In this document: piece after piece, positions 23,375 through 33,965 of the stretch
Layout of the letters: every line of letters starts with the position of its first letter
How positions within the stretch are numbered: position 1 is the first letter of the stretch
Source: Glossina fuscipes
Taxonomy: Eukaryota; Arthropoda; Insecta; Diptera; Glossinidae
Direction: 5' to 3'
DNA length: 64,000 bases
NCBI RefSeq assembly: GCF_014805625.2
Contig: NW_023998464.1
Coordinates: 7,603,428 to 7,667,427, forward strand
The notes under the pieces: generated by a model
Told to the model about the DNA's origin: nothing
The model's database searches: none
Seen by the model: only the letters and a program-made list of their open reading frames with translations
Translations under genes and position numbers: made by a program

Positions 23375-25155
23375 CTCACTTATCAAAATGTTAGGGACCT
23401 AAATTCAAAAATTCGTTCTAGTTTTCTAAATTCAGTGAGCACGGAGTTTTTCTGTTTGGTCTTCACTGAAACTTGGCTACAACCCGAACTTCATCCGTCA
23501 GAACTTTTTCATAATTCTTTCCAAGTCTTTAGAAATGATCGAGTGAATCGCATCGGTGGTGGTGTATTAATTGCCATATCTGCGTCAGTCCCTTCCAATT
23601 TGATTGAATTTCCCACTTCTTCTGTCGTTGAATTTATCGCCATTTGTGCGAAAATGCCTAATAAACATCTATTTATAACCTGCTCCTATATTCCCCCAAA
23701 TTATGATATCTCCATTTACAAAAAACACGCTGCCCTCATTTGTGAAGTGGCCAAGCGGTCTAGACCCACCGATTTGGTCGTTGCATTGAGTGACTTCAAC
23801 TTGCCTGAAGTCACTTGGTGTAACAGTCATAATTCTAGCTGTTTGATTTCTACTTCAACGTCTGATAGGGCTGTTGTGTTCTTTAATGAATTGTTTGATC
23901 ATAATTTGGTTCAATACAATCGTACCCCTAATTGTAATGGTATACTGCTCGATCTCTGCTTTGCCAATTTTCCCAAGATTAACGTAAATCGTTGTCCACC
24001 GTTGAGTTTACCTGAGGATCCATATCATCCATCAATGTGCATTTCCTTTCATCATATGAATCATGGTTCGTTCAACTGCCTTAATGTGCCAAATCAAACT
24101 TTTTTAAATAAACATTATGATTTTCATAAAATCAATATTGTATTGCTAAAACATCGTCTTTCACATAAGAGGATTGACTTCTCAAACGGAACTTTTGAAA
24201 GCTTAATGTCATCGTTCTACAATACATTAAATCTAGCTATTGCTGCATCTGTTCCGTTCAAGCAGTGCCGAACTCGAAGCAGGTGTCCCCCGTGGTTTAA
24301 CAAGACAATTAAATATTGCAAGAATAGAAAAAACTCGCTATTCAAAAAATATTCGAAAAGTGGCTCTGCGGTCGACTATTTCGCTTACTCGGTGGCGAGG
24401 CATAGATTTTACTCCCTCAGCCACCATTATTACTACAGATACCTTCAGTTCATTAAATCCTCTCTGTTGGCTAATCCTAAATTCTTTTTTAAATTTGTTA
24501 ACACTAAAAGAAAAATTTCCACATATCCCTCTCGTGTTTCTTTTAATGGGTCTGATTCCTCGGATGATTTCGAAATCTCAAATCTGTTTGCTGAGTATTG
24601 CCGACGAAACTTTGCGACTGCTAATTCCGATTTATCAGCAAACTACTCATATCTCATAACTAAGTCTGTTTCAATGCCTAACCTGGTCATTTCTGAAGAT
24701 GACGTTTTTAAAGGGTTGAGCTCTCTAAAATATAGTTGTGCGCCTGGACCTGATGGAATTTCATCATGTGTACTTAAATCTTGGGCTGTCGAGTTATGTG
24801 GTGTGATCTCAAAGACTTTTAACCTGTCCTTGAATTTAGGTGTTTTCCCTTCGTGTTGGAAGAGTAGTTTCCTTATTCCAATCCACAAGAGTGGAAGTAG
24901 ACAATTTGTTGAAAACTACAGAGGCATAGCCAAGTTGGATGTCTTGCCTAAGTTGTTCGAGCGAATTGTGACTCAGCATTTGGCCTTTGCCATTAATTCG
25001 TATATTTCTCCGCACCAGCACGGCTTTCGAAAATGGAGATCTACAGTCACCAACTTGTTAGAGTTTACCTGTCATGTTATATACACTGATTTAAGCAAAG
25101 CATTTGATAAGGTTAACCATAATTTACTTATCTTTAAACTCGAAGCCTCTGGTTT
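23375..25155 (+). pseudogene. CR1-type ORF2, endonuclease and first half of RT
   Basis: The open frame from about 23375 has the endonuclease start YQNVRDLNSKIR, the Glu of VFTETWLQ, a SDFN variant of the usual GDFN box, and the late DPYHPS motif. The linker and RT fingers follow (VLPKLFERI, HGFRKWRST), then a loss between TCHV and IYTDLSKAF relative to copy 3, and motif A YTDLSKAFD. The frame then leaves the element at the junction near 25154. No YADD region is present. Confidence 0.85.
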
Positions 25156-25168
25156 CGGAAATGATGAT

Positions 25169-25216
25169 GACTGAAAATTACAATTCTCAGATGACATTGG
25201 ACTCTGTAATCTTTTT
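25169..25216 (+). repeat. Left terminal inverted repeat remnant of the Polinton
   Basis: 48 bp beginning GACTGAAAATTACAATTC is present in reverse complement at 40756-40803. It is the innermost part of the repeat; the outer part is missing on this side because the CR1 element abuts it after about 13 bp of unassigned sequence. It lies inside a coding frame on both sides. Confidence 0.75.
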
Positions 25217-25625
25217 ACCGTCACAAACTTCCGAGATTATTTCACTTTCCGATGATAATGAGGACGATCTGGAAATTTTTGTATCAACACAACCTAGTAC
25301 ATATAATCCAATCTCGTCTCTTCGAGTTGCTCAAGTTTCTGAAGGGTTGGAGTTTAATTGGGCAACCGCCTCCCAATCAAACTTCATGGCGAATAATTTA
25401 ATGGACCAATTCCTTCAAAGCGAGACTCCGTATTACGACCTCAGATATCAAACTGAAACACTTGCTGATCCAATTGAAAGCTATGATCATTATTTCAATG
25501 ATAGCTTCCATGCCCACCTGTTAAATATTAATATATCTACAGTTACTACGGACTACAACAGACTTTTAGACGATAGTTTCAATAATGAAATTTCTAAAAT
25601 TAATTTGGAGGGTTTAGTACAATAA
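25169..25625 (+). CDS. Polinton-terminal ORF, acidic, function unknown (N-terminus lost)
   Basis: About 150 codons are open from the inverted repeat to TAA at 25623. The protein is acidic (SEIISLSDDNEDDLEIF) and rich in Ser, Asn and Tyr, without predicted membrane segments or known motif. In the right-end copy (minus strand, 40.76-40.88 kb) the same frame continues upstream into a Gln/Tyr-rich stretch, so the natural N-terminus probably lay in the terminal repeat. At the left end the upstream part is replaced by CR1 sequence, giving an artificial fusion frame. I do not recognise a family. Confidence 0.45.
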
Positions 25626-25857
25626 AGCATTAAACAAATAAATAATAACTAAACTTATGTTTTATTTTTATTCTTCTGATAACTATAGCCAATGTGACCA
25701 GAAATCTATAAAAATAAACTGAATTTTAGTTAGTAGCTTCAAACTCGTGATTAGAAAAAGAACTACAATATCAATACAACAAAAGCCATGGTAAGAAAAA
25801 AGAAACAAAAGAAATATTTTTCATATAATTGTTCTAAAAATTGTCTAATTTTTTTAA

Positions 25858-26202
25858 ATGACCTTTCTGCAGACTCTAAATGACGCCTGGAAAATTTCAG
25901 GACAAGGATACACAAAGTTAGATGAAATATCAATTGATCCATCCTATAAAATAGGCGGATGTAAGGCAAAAGCAACACAATATGGAGAAAAGATTGTCCT
26001 TTATTTGGAATCACCAGAGGGAAAGTTACTCTGGATATTTCTTCCGAAGCGTCTTAGTCAAGTATTCCCATCCAAGAATCCGTATAAAAAGTTAAAGGAA
26101 AATAATATTCAAAATATTATCTTTCGGGGAAGAGACAAATCTATAGCTAATGCACCTATTTTTGAGTTTATTCCAAATGAAAATAAAGAATTTGATATCT
26201 AA
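25858..26202 (+). CDS. Small Polinton ORF, 114 aa, unknown (possible nucleic-acid-binding)
   Basis: The frame from ATG 25858 is intact. The pattern of alternating hydrophobics (GEKIVLYLESPEGKLLWIFLPKRL) followed by the Lys-rich KNPYKKLKENN suggests a small beta-barrel, similar in feel to insect transposon and virus proteins in which FLP.R ends an OB-like strand. This is resemblance only. It is read from the left end toward the centre, opposite to the protease and capsid block, from which it is separated by 14 bp (convergent ends). Confidence 0.45.
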   Translation: MTFLQTLNDAWKISGQGYTKLDEISIDPSYKIGGCKAKATQYGEKIVLYLESPEGKLLWIFLPKRLSQVFPSKNPYKKLKENNIQNIIFRGRDKSIANAPIFEFIPNENKEFDI

Positions 26203-26216
26203 AATGCAATTTTAAT

Positions 26217-26655
26217 TTATTTTTTTAAAAACTGTTTTTTACATAGTTTGAGTATTTTCTTATGATTAAAGATGTAGTCAGTTTTACTAAAGTGTTTGAG
26301 ATAAGCATTAAATTTTTTCGCTATAAAGCAATAATGCCCGCAAGTGCTTGAAAAGTATGCTTGGAGTTGCTGTTTATTACATACATACGTGTCGCAGTTT
26401 CTCTTTAAAAAATTGTAAAATTCTTTCTTCAATGGTCGTTGACCATATGAATCAAAGTATTCCGCTCCTAACTTAAAAATAAAATAAAAGGCCACCCAAT
26501 GCTCCTGGTTGATTAGAGTAGTCTGTATTTGCTATTATAATAGCAGGTTTAGAGCTCACTTTCCGTGGTAAATTATTAGTTGGGAAAACACCTTGAAAAT
26601 ACTTCTTTGTAGATTGATTTGCCTTAAGTAATTGTTCTATTTGTGTCGTATTCAT
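26217..26655 (-). pseudogene. Adenain-type cysteine protease of Polinton, frameshifted
   Basis: Polinton proteases of this type cleave capsid precursors during virion maturation. The first part (26655-26473) reads to ANTDYSNQPG, where the family has the catalytic His in a PGxHW box; two bases are missing exactly there, so the frame runs out at 26473. The other frame (from about 26500 to 26217) restores WVAFYF, then AEYFDSYGQ (acidic catalytic residue region) and SSTCGHYC (catalytic Cys). All later signature residues are present. Length (about 145 codons) is shorter than adenain (about 200). It lies directly after the major capsid gene on the same strand. Confidence 0.75.
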
Positions 26656-26802
26656 TTTAAAGCGTAATTTTCACGTTTCTGTTTCTATCAATCTCTAATA
26701 TCGAATCATACTCGCAGTAAACTATGTAAGTTACAGCTGATGTTAATGCCCGAGTGAATTTGCCTTCAATGCATATGTTTCCTTGCCTTAAAATATTAGC
26801 AC

Positions 26803-27884
26803 TGTAACGGGTTTTCTTGGGCGGGGTATAACTCAACCACTTTAAGGTTCGTTGCAAGAAAATTTAGAATAAAAATAATCCGGACCTCCTTTTTACTGGA
26901 GAGAAGTACAGCGATGTGTAGAAGCTGGCTATGGCAAGGAACCAGCGAGGTGACCCGACTTCTGGTGTGACTTCCACGTGGCACCAGATTTATTTATATT
27001 TATTATTACTTTGTTCTCTTTTAACTGTCGCGGAACACTACAAGAAAAGCGGAAACGTTGCCAGTGTCATAGCTGCCTGGGCCGTCAGTTCGTCTCTGGA
27101 TGGTCCTTCGTATGTAGAAAGAAAAAGGATGTTCCTCCCAGTCCTTCAGGGATGGCGGTTAACAGCTAAACCAGCACATCCCCTATCCGTAGAGTCAGTA
27201 GTCCTTCAGGGATGGCGATTAACAGCTAAACCAGCACATCCCCTATCCGTAAAGTCAAAAAAAAAAAAAAATTCTTTGTAAAGGTCAACTCGTCAAATTG
27301 TCCGTAGGTACTTACCTTAGACGGCTATTACACCAAACTGAACGATTCTGTGCGATGCGCTGCTCTTTTATAGCTGAAGTCCCGCTCGTTTGTCCTCTTG
27401 CCAACATGTTCTACGTGTTTACATATGCCTTCAGGTACTATGCTTGTGTGTATGCTTAGCTTAGGTTAGCTGCAGTCGCAACCTAGTTACGACTTGCATG
27501 ATCCTGCGTATACATAACTTAATACCAACTTACGTCTAGCTTATCACTATGCTTGTTCAAATGTCCACTCAACAGACACTCAGATACCAAATCGCGTGAT
27601 TCAACCACCGTTAGGTACGTGTGTGCTTGTGCCTTACTATGCCTTTGTGTTTGCATATGCTTTGCTTTGTGTGTTTCTACGTGCTTGGCATGTGTGATCG
27701 TGCCTTTGTACATTTTATGTATGCAGTTTATGCGTTGTCGTATGTTCTTATTTTTTCTACTCATGTACTTACTCCTGTAAGTTGTGTATACCCTAACGGT
27801 GCTACACAATCTGCGCATTTTACAGCATAGAGATTTTTGCTGAAGTTTGTTCGTTTTGCATGTATAGATTTCTATCTAACACTC
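26803..27884 (+). repeat. LTR-like repeat inside the capsid gene (TGTAACGGG family)
   Basis: It begins TGTAACGGGTTTTCTT and is colinear, in reverse, with 50472 down to about 48960. Shared features are the CACGTGG region, GTGTCATAGCTGCC, a tandem repeat array and a CGCGTGATT palindrome next to CCGTTAGG. The right end TCTAACA would fit TG...CA LTR ends, but no target duplication is seen (GCAC versus CTCG). Internal parts present in the 48-50 kb copy are missing here. Confidence 0.65.
27136..27258 (+). repeat. Tandem repeat, 2 x about 62 bp
   Basis: AGTCCTTCAGGGATGGCG...CACATCCCCTATCCGTA occurs twice with a single base difference in GGTTAACA/GATTAACA and one near GTAGAGTC/GTAAAGTC. The reverse complement occurs three times at 49921-50103. 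Confidence 0.9.
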
Positions 27885-28772
27885 GAACTTGAAAGGATCC
27901 GCTGTTCGATCGCCTGAATAAGCGCTATTTTAAACCATACAAAAAGCTAAAAATGTCGGAAGTTGTCCTATGACAACATTATCTAATGATAGGGTACGGT
28001 TTCCAGGATACAGAGTGAATGTTTTAACTTCTAGCTTATTAAATGGATATAAGGCTGCTTTTGTTTGTAATATTTTATGAACCAGTATTCCTGGATTAAT
28101 AGTTATGTGGTTCATAAACAATTGTGCTTCCAATATCTTAAACTGCGTTTCCTTGGCAGGATTTTGCATTAAATAATATGATGATTTTTCCAAATTAAAT
28201 ATTATGCGCAAATCAACATTATTTAGCAAGAGTTTAGGCTGATTAAAAATATCACCATGCAGCTTTCCGAACAATTCAACTTTTTTACTGTTATCAAACA
28301 ATTCGGTTAATTGTTTTTTACCATCATGAAATATTTCGCCGGTGTAGTAATCTGATACCATCCAGAGATGATAAATGAGTTCGACCTGCATCAGTGCCGC
28401 AATTGAGTAGACTTTGTATATATGCTAATTGTTGTCACTTTGCGGAACCAATACGTTATTTAAATATACAGATACGCTTCAAAATATGGAATGCAGAAGA
28501 TTATTTACAACGCTACATTTATTTTCAGTAACATCAGAATTATCTTTATTCTTCATTTGAACAACCAACTTTAAATAAACGCTGCAAAGGTCTCGATATG
28601 TATCGCCATTACCAAGACAGAGAAATACTATGGAGCTAGGATTGCCTAAGGATTGAATAGGATTATATGAGACTTCTTCTGTATTTAGAATGCTGCTTTG
28701 TATAGGATGTGGTGCAAATGAATCTAATTCACTTTTCATACATTCTATATGAGTGCCCATAGTTTCTAAGCA

Positions 28773-29214
28773 ATTATGTCTTTTACTTTGTTACGTTGAT
28801 TGAATTTTTTCGTGCGTTTCGAGGTAGATCTCTTTTTTGACTGACGTCGTTTCCTTTTGATTCGACGTCTTATACTACTTTTGCCAGAAGCTTCTTGAAA
28901 TTTAGACGATATCTTCTTGACTGCTTTTTCTGTTAAATTACTTAAAGCCTTTTGCCTTGCTCTGCCAAAATATTTCTAAGTGGCTTGCGACCGAAGTCAT
29001 TGAGAATAGATTTGCCCGTATCCATAGCCTGGTCTTTAATCGCATTCAAACCTGATAGAAACAACGCTTTTCAATTTCTAAAAAAAGACGCGAAGAATGA
29101 ACCAAGGCCACGCCCATGTTGTACGACTCGTGGTGACACATATAATAGTCCTATGTGACTTAATCCACTTCCGATTTGATTAGAGTAATATGAAGTATAC
29201 ACTTGCTCCATGTC
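28773..29214 (-). pseudogene. Polinton pX-like capsid-associated protein, frameshifted
   Basis: The start at 29214 reads EQVYTSYYSNQIGSGLS, then VQHGRGLGSFFASFFRN, the glycine-rich hydrophobic motif found in Polinton proteins compared with adenovirus pX/pVI precursors. A stop follows at about 29076; the next frames give MDTGKSILNDFGRKPL and finally a Lys/Arg-rich tail (RRRIKRKRRQSKKRSTSKR) expected for a DNA-condensing core protein. At least two frameshifts separate the three parts. It lies just upstream of the capsid gene on the same strand, the usual place. Confidence 0.7.
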
Positions 29215-29272
29215 AGTCCGTTACACTTCTGAATGAAATATTATTTGTGCTCTCGTTTATATTAGTTTTATT

Positions 29273-29737
29273 TTAATTACGTTTCTTTTTTTTAAAGTGA
29301 AGAGTAATGTAAGTAAGTGTAATGGAATCACGAAAATTATATTTGGAAACGTCTGTACTATCTATGAGTATAGAGATGTCCTTTATAGTAGCAATTTCAA
29401 GGCTATAGTACTCTACGCTGGTGAACTCAAAACACTTGCTTTTTTCATTTAACGACAGAACCCGAAGACATCTTAAAATTTTATATCCAACGCAACGAGG
29501 TTTTATTATGTCAGTATAAATAAATAATGGTGAATATTCCTGCGTTTGTTCTTGAGGTGTATCACTTTCAATGTTAGCATTATTTAAAAACAGCTCGGTT
29601 ATTCCAACTTCCCACTGATCATTTGTAATAGTAGGAAGATGTACAATATTTGTAAATTAGGACAAAGTATTCTTTTCGTAAACGACAACTGAATTGTTGC
29701 TTAATAAGGTTACATAAAGATCCTCCATGTAGTTCAT
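29273..29737 (-). pseudogene. Polinton minor capsid (penton-type single jelly-roll), one internal stop
   Basis: From ATG at 29737 to TAA at 29273 is 155 codons in one frame, interrupted only by TAA at 29658-29660. Family marks are MNYMEDLYVTLLSNNS at the N-terminus, QWEVGITELF, the YTDIIKP motif, and TLTYITLHFKKKK at the very end, which match Polinton penton-like proteins in order and length. Such proteins form capsid vertices. Because of the stop, no long open frame marks the gene. It sits between the pX-like gene and a lineage-specific gene, same strand. Confidence 0.75.
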
Positions 29738-29817
29738 AGTTTAAAAGGCATTAGATAAATGAACTCAAAACACGATTGTAATAGCTTTTTATTTAAAATT
29801 AGCTCAAATGTACATTT

Positions 29818-32800
29818 TTATAAAGCAATCCACTTAAAACTATTTTCGCCCTTCTGAATTGAAGATGTCTGCCCCAATTTTCGTTTTCCGTCTGGAATGA
29901 TAATATCTGTAGAAAGTCCGTTTTTAATTAAATCATCCTTAGTTTTAAGTTGGCTTCTAAGCCGAGTGTTATATGGAGAAATGCGTCTTTGAATTCTCGA
30001 TTTTATATTATGTTTTGTAGGTTGTCTGCTTACTTGGTGTGGTGTTGCTTCTTTATTTATATTTAAGAATTTTTCCGGCGTCATAAATTCATCTTTTGAA
30101 ATGCTATTATCTAAGTCACTTTGCAATTTTTCGCTATTATTTTTGAATGTATTGTCATCTATGTCACTTTGCAATTTTTCGCTACTATTTTCAAATATAC
30201 CGTCATTGCTCACGTTTTGGAAGAGGATTTCAGATTTTTCAATGTTAACTTTGCCATCTTCTACATCACTTTTAGAAAGCGCCATTTCGGGTATATGGTC
30301 AAAGTTTTGCTTAATTGGTTTTAATTTCCTTCTAATATAAGTATTTAATTCTTGTTGAATTTTGATCCATTTGTTATATTCTGAAAGGGAGACATTGTTG
30401 AAATATGATAACAGCTTGTCACGGGTCTAGCTCCGCTGGCCGGTAGAGCGATTTAATTGATGGAGTTTAGCTTTCTGAGCCGCATGACAAAGAAAGAGAA
30501 AAAAAACACACACAAGAAGAGAAAAGGTTTTATGTCGGTAGCCTGTCGTTCGTCCGCCTAGAGTGAGTCCGTCTGTATCTGTCCTATGTCCCCCTACGGT
30601 TCCTTCACGCGTGCACCCCCCCTAAATCGCACTCCTGCTACCGCAGTGGCATGTTCGGCCTTAGCCGTTCACTGTGGTTCACAGGAAACTCGGGACACAG
30701 AAAAAGGGAAAGGTAAATACCTGACTAACATGCGTTGTCTCTTCTAAATGACTTCGTGCTCCCTTCTGTAGTGCTGAAGGCCTCTGTGCTAATCGCTGTT
30801 GATCTCTGGTGTTCGCTGCCGATGAGATGTGGCGTATATAAATTTTCAAACAGCCTCAATGGCAAGCCACATGTAGGTAATTTTTGTCTTGAGGCTATGC
30901 GTACAAAAATCACCACTTCCATCAATCAAGTGGTTCCAACAGGGTTCTTTTCCACCTTTAATTTGAGCGAAAGTTTCCCATTTTCTAAACGAAGTCATCT
31001 GATGTCACCAAAAAAAACACACTTCCTAGCCTTCAAATGTTCTTCACTGTTTTTATTTTCCTTTTTTTTTTGAATGGTTTTGATATAAAAGCAAAAAAAC
31101 AAAGTTATACAATTTTTCTAATTTATAAATTCGTTTTTTCTTTTGCAGTGCCGATACTGGTTAACAATATTGTTTTTTTTTATTCTTTCAATTGCTTTCA
31201 ATTGTTTACCTTTTTGTTGCTTTCGATGTCTTCTAGGCTTGTTTATAAAATACAATGCTTGAATCTTTTTTTGATAATTATTCGTATGCATGGATTTTAA
31301 GTATGTAAAAAAAAATTTATGTCTAGAGTTTGACTTTTGCTAGTAAAGTTCTTTTCTTAAATAAATCTTCATATGTACGTATGTGCAATTGCAGACAATG
31401 AAAAGATTCCTTTGCTTTACACTGAAATCGAAAAAAAACAAGGCGAGCCTCCGTTACATTAACTAGTACTTCTCCAACGTTTTTTTTGCTTCTCTTTCAT
31501 TATAATTGCATTATTTGCTCAATGCAAGCAAAGTAAAGAAAATAAACAACGCATACACTTTAATATCACCTTATTTTTTTATTTCAGAAAAAACAAATCA
31601 AAATAATCCAAAAAACTTCTCGTCTCATGTTTAAATTTCTCTAACTTAACTGATGCAGGCAGGTTAGCTGCCAAATTTGACTCATATATTAATGTTAATG
31701 CCTCTTTATACTAATTCTCTTTCTTTTTAAATATTTTAATATTAACAATTTTTTTCTTAATGTATACTATTTCGCAAAAGCTATCGTAATAAGAAGTTCA
31801 CGTATTCTTTGTACAATATTTCCATAATTTTATGTTATTTACATAGATATATTTTTGTTTCATTTATTTTTACTTTTTTTTTTTTTGTTTTCGTACGCAT
31901 TCCGTCAATGATATTTAAAAATAATATATTCCTACACGAATGCGATGCGCTTTGCTTGGTAAATTCTACCAACACACTCAACTCTTCACTTCGTTATTGT
32001 TGAAGGCAATTCTATCGTTTAAGAATTAAAAACACACAATATTCTGACTTTATACCGCTTTTTTCTTATTTGTTTGCCTTATGTGGTTTTTTTGTCTTTT
32101 GAGATTTAATTATCAATTCTATTTTCTTTATTCCTCTTTATCGTTCCTCGTTTTATGAACGGCTGTTATAGAATTTTTCTTTTATATTCCCTTTTTCTTT
32201 TTTGATATTCAGATAAAAAAATTATTGAATTGATTATCAAAATGTGACAAGTAGACGACTTTTATTATTATTATCAGATCCAGAATTTGGATGCATTCTT
32301 CTGTTAAATCACACTCAATATAAAATTAGAATATTTTCCTTCTTTAAAGTGGAGAATTTTTTTCTTTTGGTTCACACTGCATAACAACGTACACTTGGAT
32401 TTCGCTCGAACGCGATTTTAAGACAAACGCTAACGAACAGTTCAAACTGCCTTATGTGGTTTTTTGTCTTTTGAGATTTAATTACCAATTCTCCATTGCA
32501 CTAAAAAAGATGAAAGGAATACATGCGTGCTTAACTATCAGTTATAGGATAAAAATTTGATGAAAGCCGTCCTGGGCATCGTTCTTTATCTAATCACCAA
32601 CTTTTTTTTTTTCATTTTAATTTTATAATCACACCAACGATTTTATTTTGCATTTGTTCTCTAGACAGATTGATTTATGATATTTATTTCATTCAATCAT
32701 TCTCACAACTCTATTTTGCGATTTTGCATAACGGGATGCCGTTACTGCAATGTCTTTGGCTGACACGGACCGACTGACACCCTACCTTGAGTTTATTCGC

Positions 32801-32920
32801 GGACGTTACAAGCTTTCTATTAATAAATTCTGCTGAATATATGTCGTCCATCATCGCGTGGTATGCACTTGGGTACAACAAGATTACTTTATTTAGCTTC
32901 GGCTTAAATTTATTGAACAT
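29818..32920 (-). pseudogene. Polinton lineage-specific ORF, interrupted by an LTR-like insertion
   Basis: The first part starts at ATG 32920 (MFNKFKPKLNKVILLYPSAY) and is cut after 36 codons by the LTR-like unit 30417-32810. Past it, the frame resumes exactly (LLSYFNNVSLSEYNKW) and is open to TAA at 29818, counting the AGCT target duplication once. The rest is acidic (two LQSDIDD/LQSDLDN-type repeats) with a basic patch (HNIKSRIQRRISPYNTRL). No known fold is recognised. Apart from the insertion no stop or frameshift is visible, unusual in this element. Confidence 0.6.
30417..32810 (+). mobile_element. LTR-like unit, 2394 bp, probable solo LTR (TSD AGCT)
   Basis: It begins TGTCACGGG and ends GACGTTACA, i.e. 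TG...CA, with the 4-bp duplication AGCT at 30413-30416 and 32811-32814. Four-bp duplications suit Ty3/gypsy integrases. No coding frame above chance is inside, and pyrimidine-rich stretches dominate. Starts and ends match the unit at 37800-39469, so both belong to one family. A solo LTR is the simplest reading; a short non-autonomous element is the alternative. Confidence 0.75.
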
Positions 32921-33278
32921 TATCTAACAATTTTCCGATAAATCCGCTTAATAATGATGCTATGATTATCGGTAAGAAGCCACCACCTTTCTGCACAAGA
33001 ACCTTTCTTTTAGACTTTATGGACCCGTTTGGTCTCGACATGAACCTAAGTTCTTTTTTATACTTTTTTAAAACCTGCAAATCTTTATTTTTTAGTTTAG
33101 TGTTTTCAGCTATTGTGTTAGAGACAATCTTAGTCAAAGTTTTAGTTAATTCATCATCAGCGCAGTTGAGTATAGCTCTTCTTAATTTTCTATTATTGGT
33201 TTTGAGGACATACAGCATATGTTTGTGGTTTTTCAGTCGCTTTAAACTCTTTTTTAAGACCATTTTCTCCGGTATCAC
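32910..33278 (-). CDS. Polinton pVI-like minor capsid protein, 122 aa
   Basis: The frame is intact. A basic N-terminal half (LKKSLKRLKNHKHMLYVL) and charged middle are followed by QKGGGFLPIIIASLLSG, a Gly-Gly site preceding an amphipathic/hydrophobic helix. This is the arrangement in adenovirus pVI/pX precursors and in Polinton equivalents, where the Gly-Gly is a cleavage site for the protease and the helix acts on membranes. It lies between the packaging ATPase and the ORF at 32920, which it overlaps by 11 bp, same strand. Assignment is by pattern, not by strong similarity. Confidence 0.65.
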   Translation of the reverse strand: MIPEKMVLKKSLKRLKNHKHMLYVLKTNNRKLRRAILNCADDELTKTLTKIVSNTIAENTKLKNKDLQVLKKYKKELRFMSRPNGSIKSKRKVLVQKGGGFLPIIIASLLSGFIGKLLDNVQ

Positions 33279-33315
33279 AGAAGCAATAGCAAAAATTCGG
33301 ATTAAATATGTTCGT

Positions 33316-33886
33316 TTAGTACCTTAATAAATCATTTACGCTTTGTGTAAGGTCGATTAATAAATAACCGTGAGATTTGCTAGTCACATCTTTATATATT
33401 TTCATAAGTTCAGATGAATTTTCTGGATGAATTTGCTAAATGTTGAAACTGTAAGATATCTGTAGGATTTTGGAACACAACTATATATTTTGAATTCAAT
33501 GAAATATCTCTTGTGTGCGACGATTTGTGATATATGTTTTGTGTTACTACAATGACAGAAAAATTCCTATGGTGTGACCCCTTTGTGAAAAGTTCACAAA
33601 CCGTTTTGTTGAAAGCTCCCATCATTAAGTCATCGAGTACGATGATAGTTGGTTCGTTGAGAACATTTTCCAAATTTTCTGGTATTCCATTGTTATATTC
33701 AATATGTGCAACGTTATTTATATCAGGTTTTGCATTTTCTTCACCATAACACCAAATTATTCGATCAATTTTCACATTAATCAAGAAATCCTTATTGTGA
33801 ATAAGATTTTTCAAAAATGCTGTTTTGTCGGACCCTGATGGTCCACTAATAAGCATAGTAAATGGATGGTAAATTTGATAAAACAT
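33316..33886 (-). pseudogene. A32-like packaging ATPase of Polinton, one frameshift
   Basis: FtsK/HerA-type ATPases pump the genome into capsids. The Walker A region reads ISGPSGSDKTAF: the canonical GxxGxGKT has Asp in place of the last Gly, which should weaken nucleotide binding. Walker B is TIIVLDDLM, followed by a TKGSHHRNFSVIVVTQN sensor-like stretch. The frame beginning at 33886 ends at 33410; the family's C-terminus (SHGYLLIDLT) is read in another frame to TAA at 33316, so there is one frameshift near 33415. Confidence 0.8.
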
Positions 33887-33965
33887 GTTGTTTTGTTAAT
33901 TATAAACTAGAGAATAAACTAGGACTTCATAGAATTCGTCATTATAAATATTAATTTATTTAATC

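Larger units (their letters stand above)
22020..25155 (+). mobile_element. CR1/Jockey-group non-LTR element, copy 2 (3' half missing)
   Basis: The 5' UTR-like polypyrimidine stretch, ORF1 and ORF2 up to RT motif A are present; homology to copy 3 stops at about 25154, where the Polinton begins. The 5' edge is approximate. Its closest relative in the window is copy 4 (59965-61512), which shares nearly every base over the overlapping part. Confidence 0.85.
26657..28760 (-). pseudogene. Polinton major capsid protein (double jelly-roll), split and broken
   Basis: The family forms the hexon-like capsid shell. The N-terminus (28760-28479) reads ECMKSELDSFAPHPIQSS and PSSIVFLCLGNGDTYRDL, as in Polinton capsid proteins. 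TGA at about 28479 and TAG near 28428 are in-frame, after which the same frame continues with FGKLHGDIFNQPKLLLN (conserved first jelly-roll motif) down to a third stop at 27930 and on to NSAYSGDRTADPFKF. There an LTR-like repeat (26803-27884) intervenes; the C-terminus (RQGNICIEGKF, DSILEIDRNRNV) follows at about 26800-26657. Roughly 70 or more residues expected between the halves are absent, so the insertion site also lost DNA. Confidence 0.8.

Noticed and set aside
25104..25625. Single continuous gene spanning the CR1-Polinton junction
   Set aside because: The frame is open across the junction, but its first part is out-of-frame RT sequence of CR1; only the part from the inverted repeat matches the other Polinton end.
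27519..27830. Cys-rich frames on the plus strand and a His-rich frame on the minus strand
   Set aside because: They come from TGTGTGC/TGTTTGC-rich LTR-like sequence, differ between frames and are not kept in the 49-kb copy.
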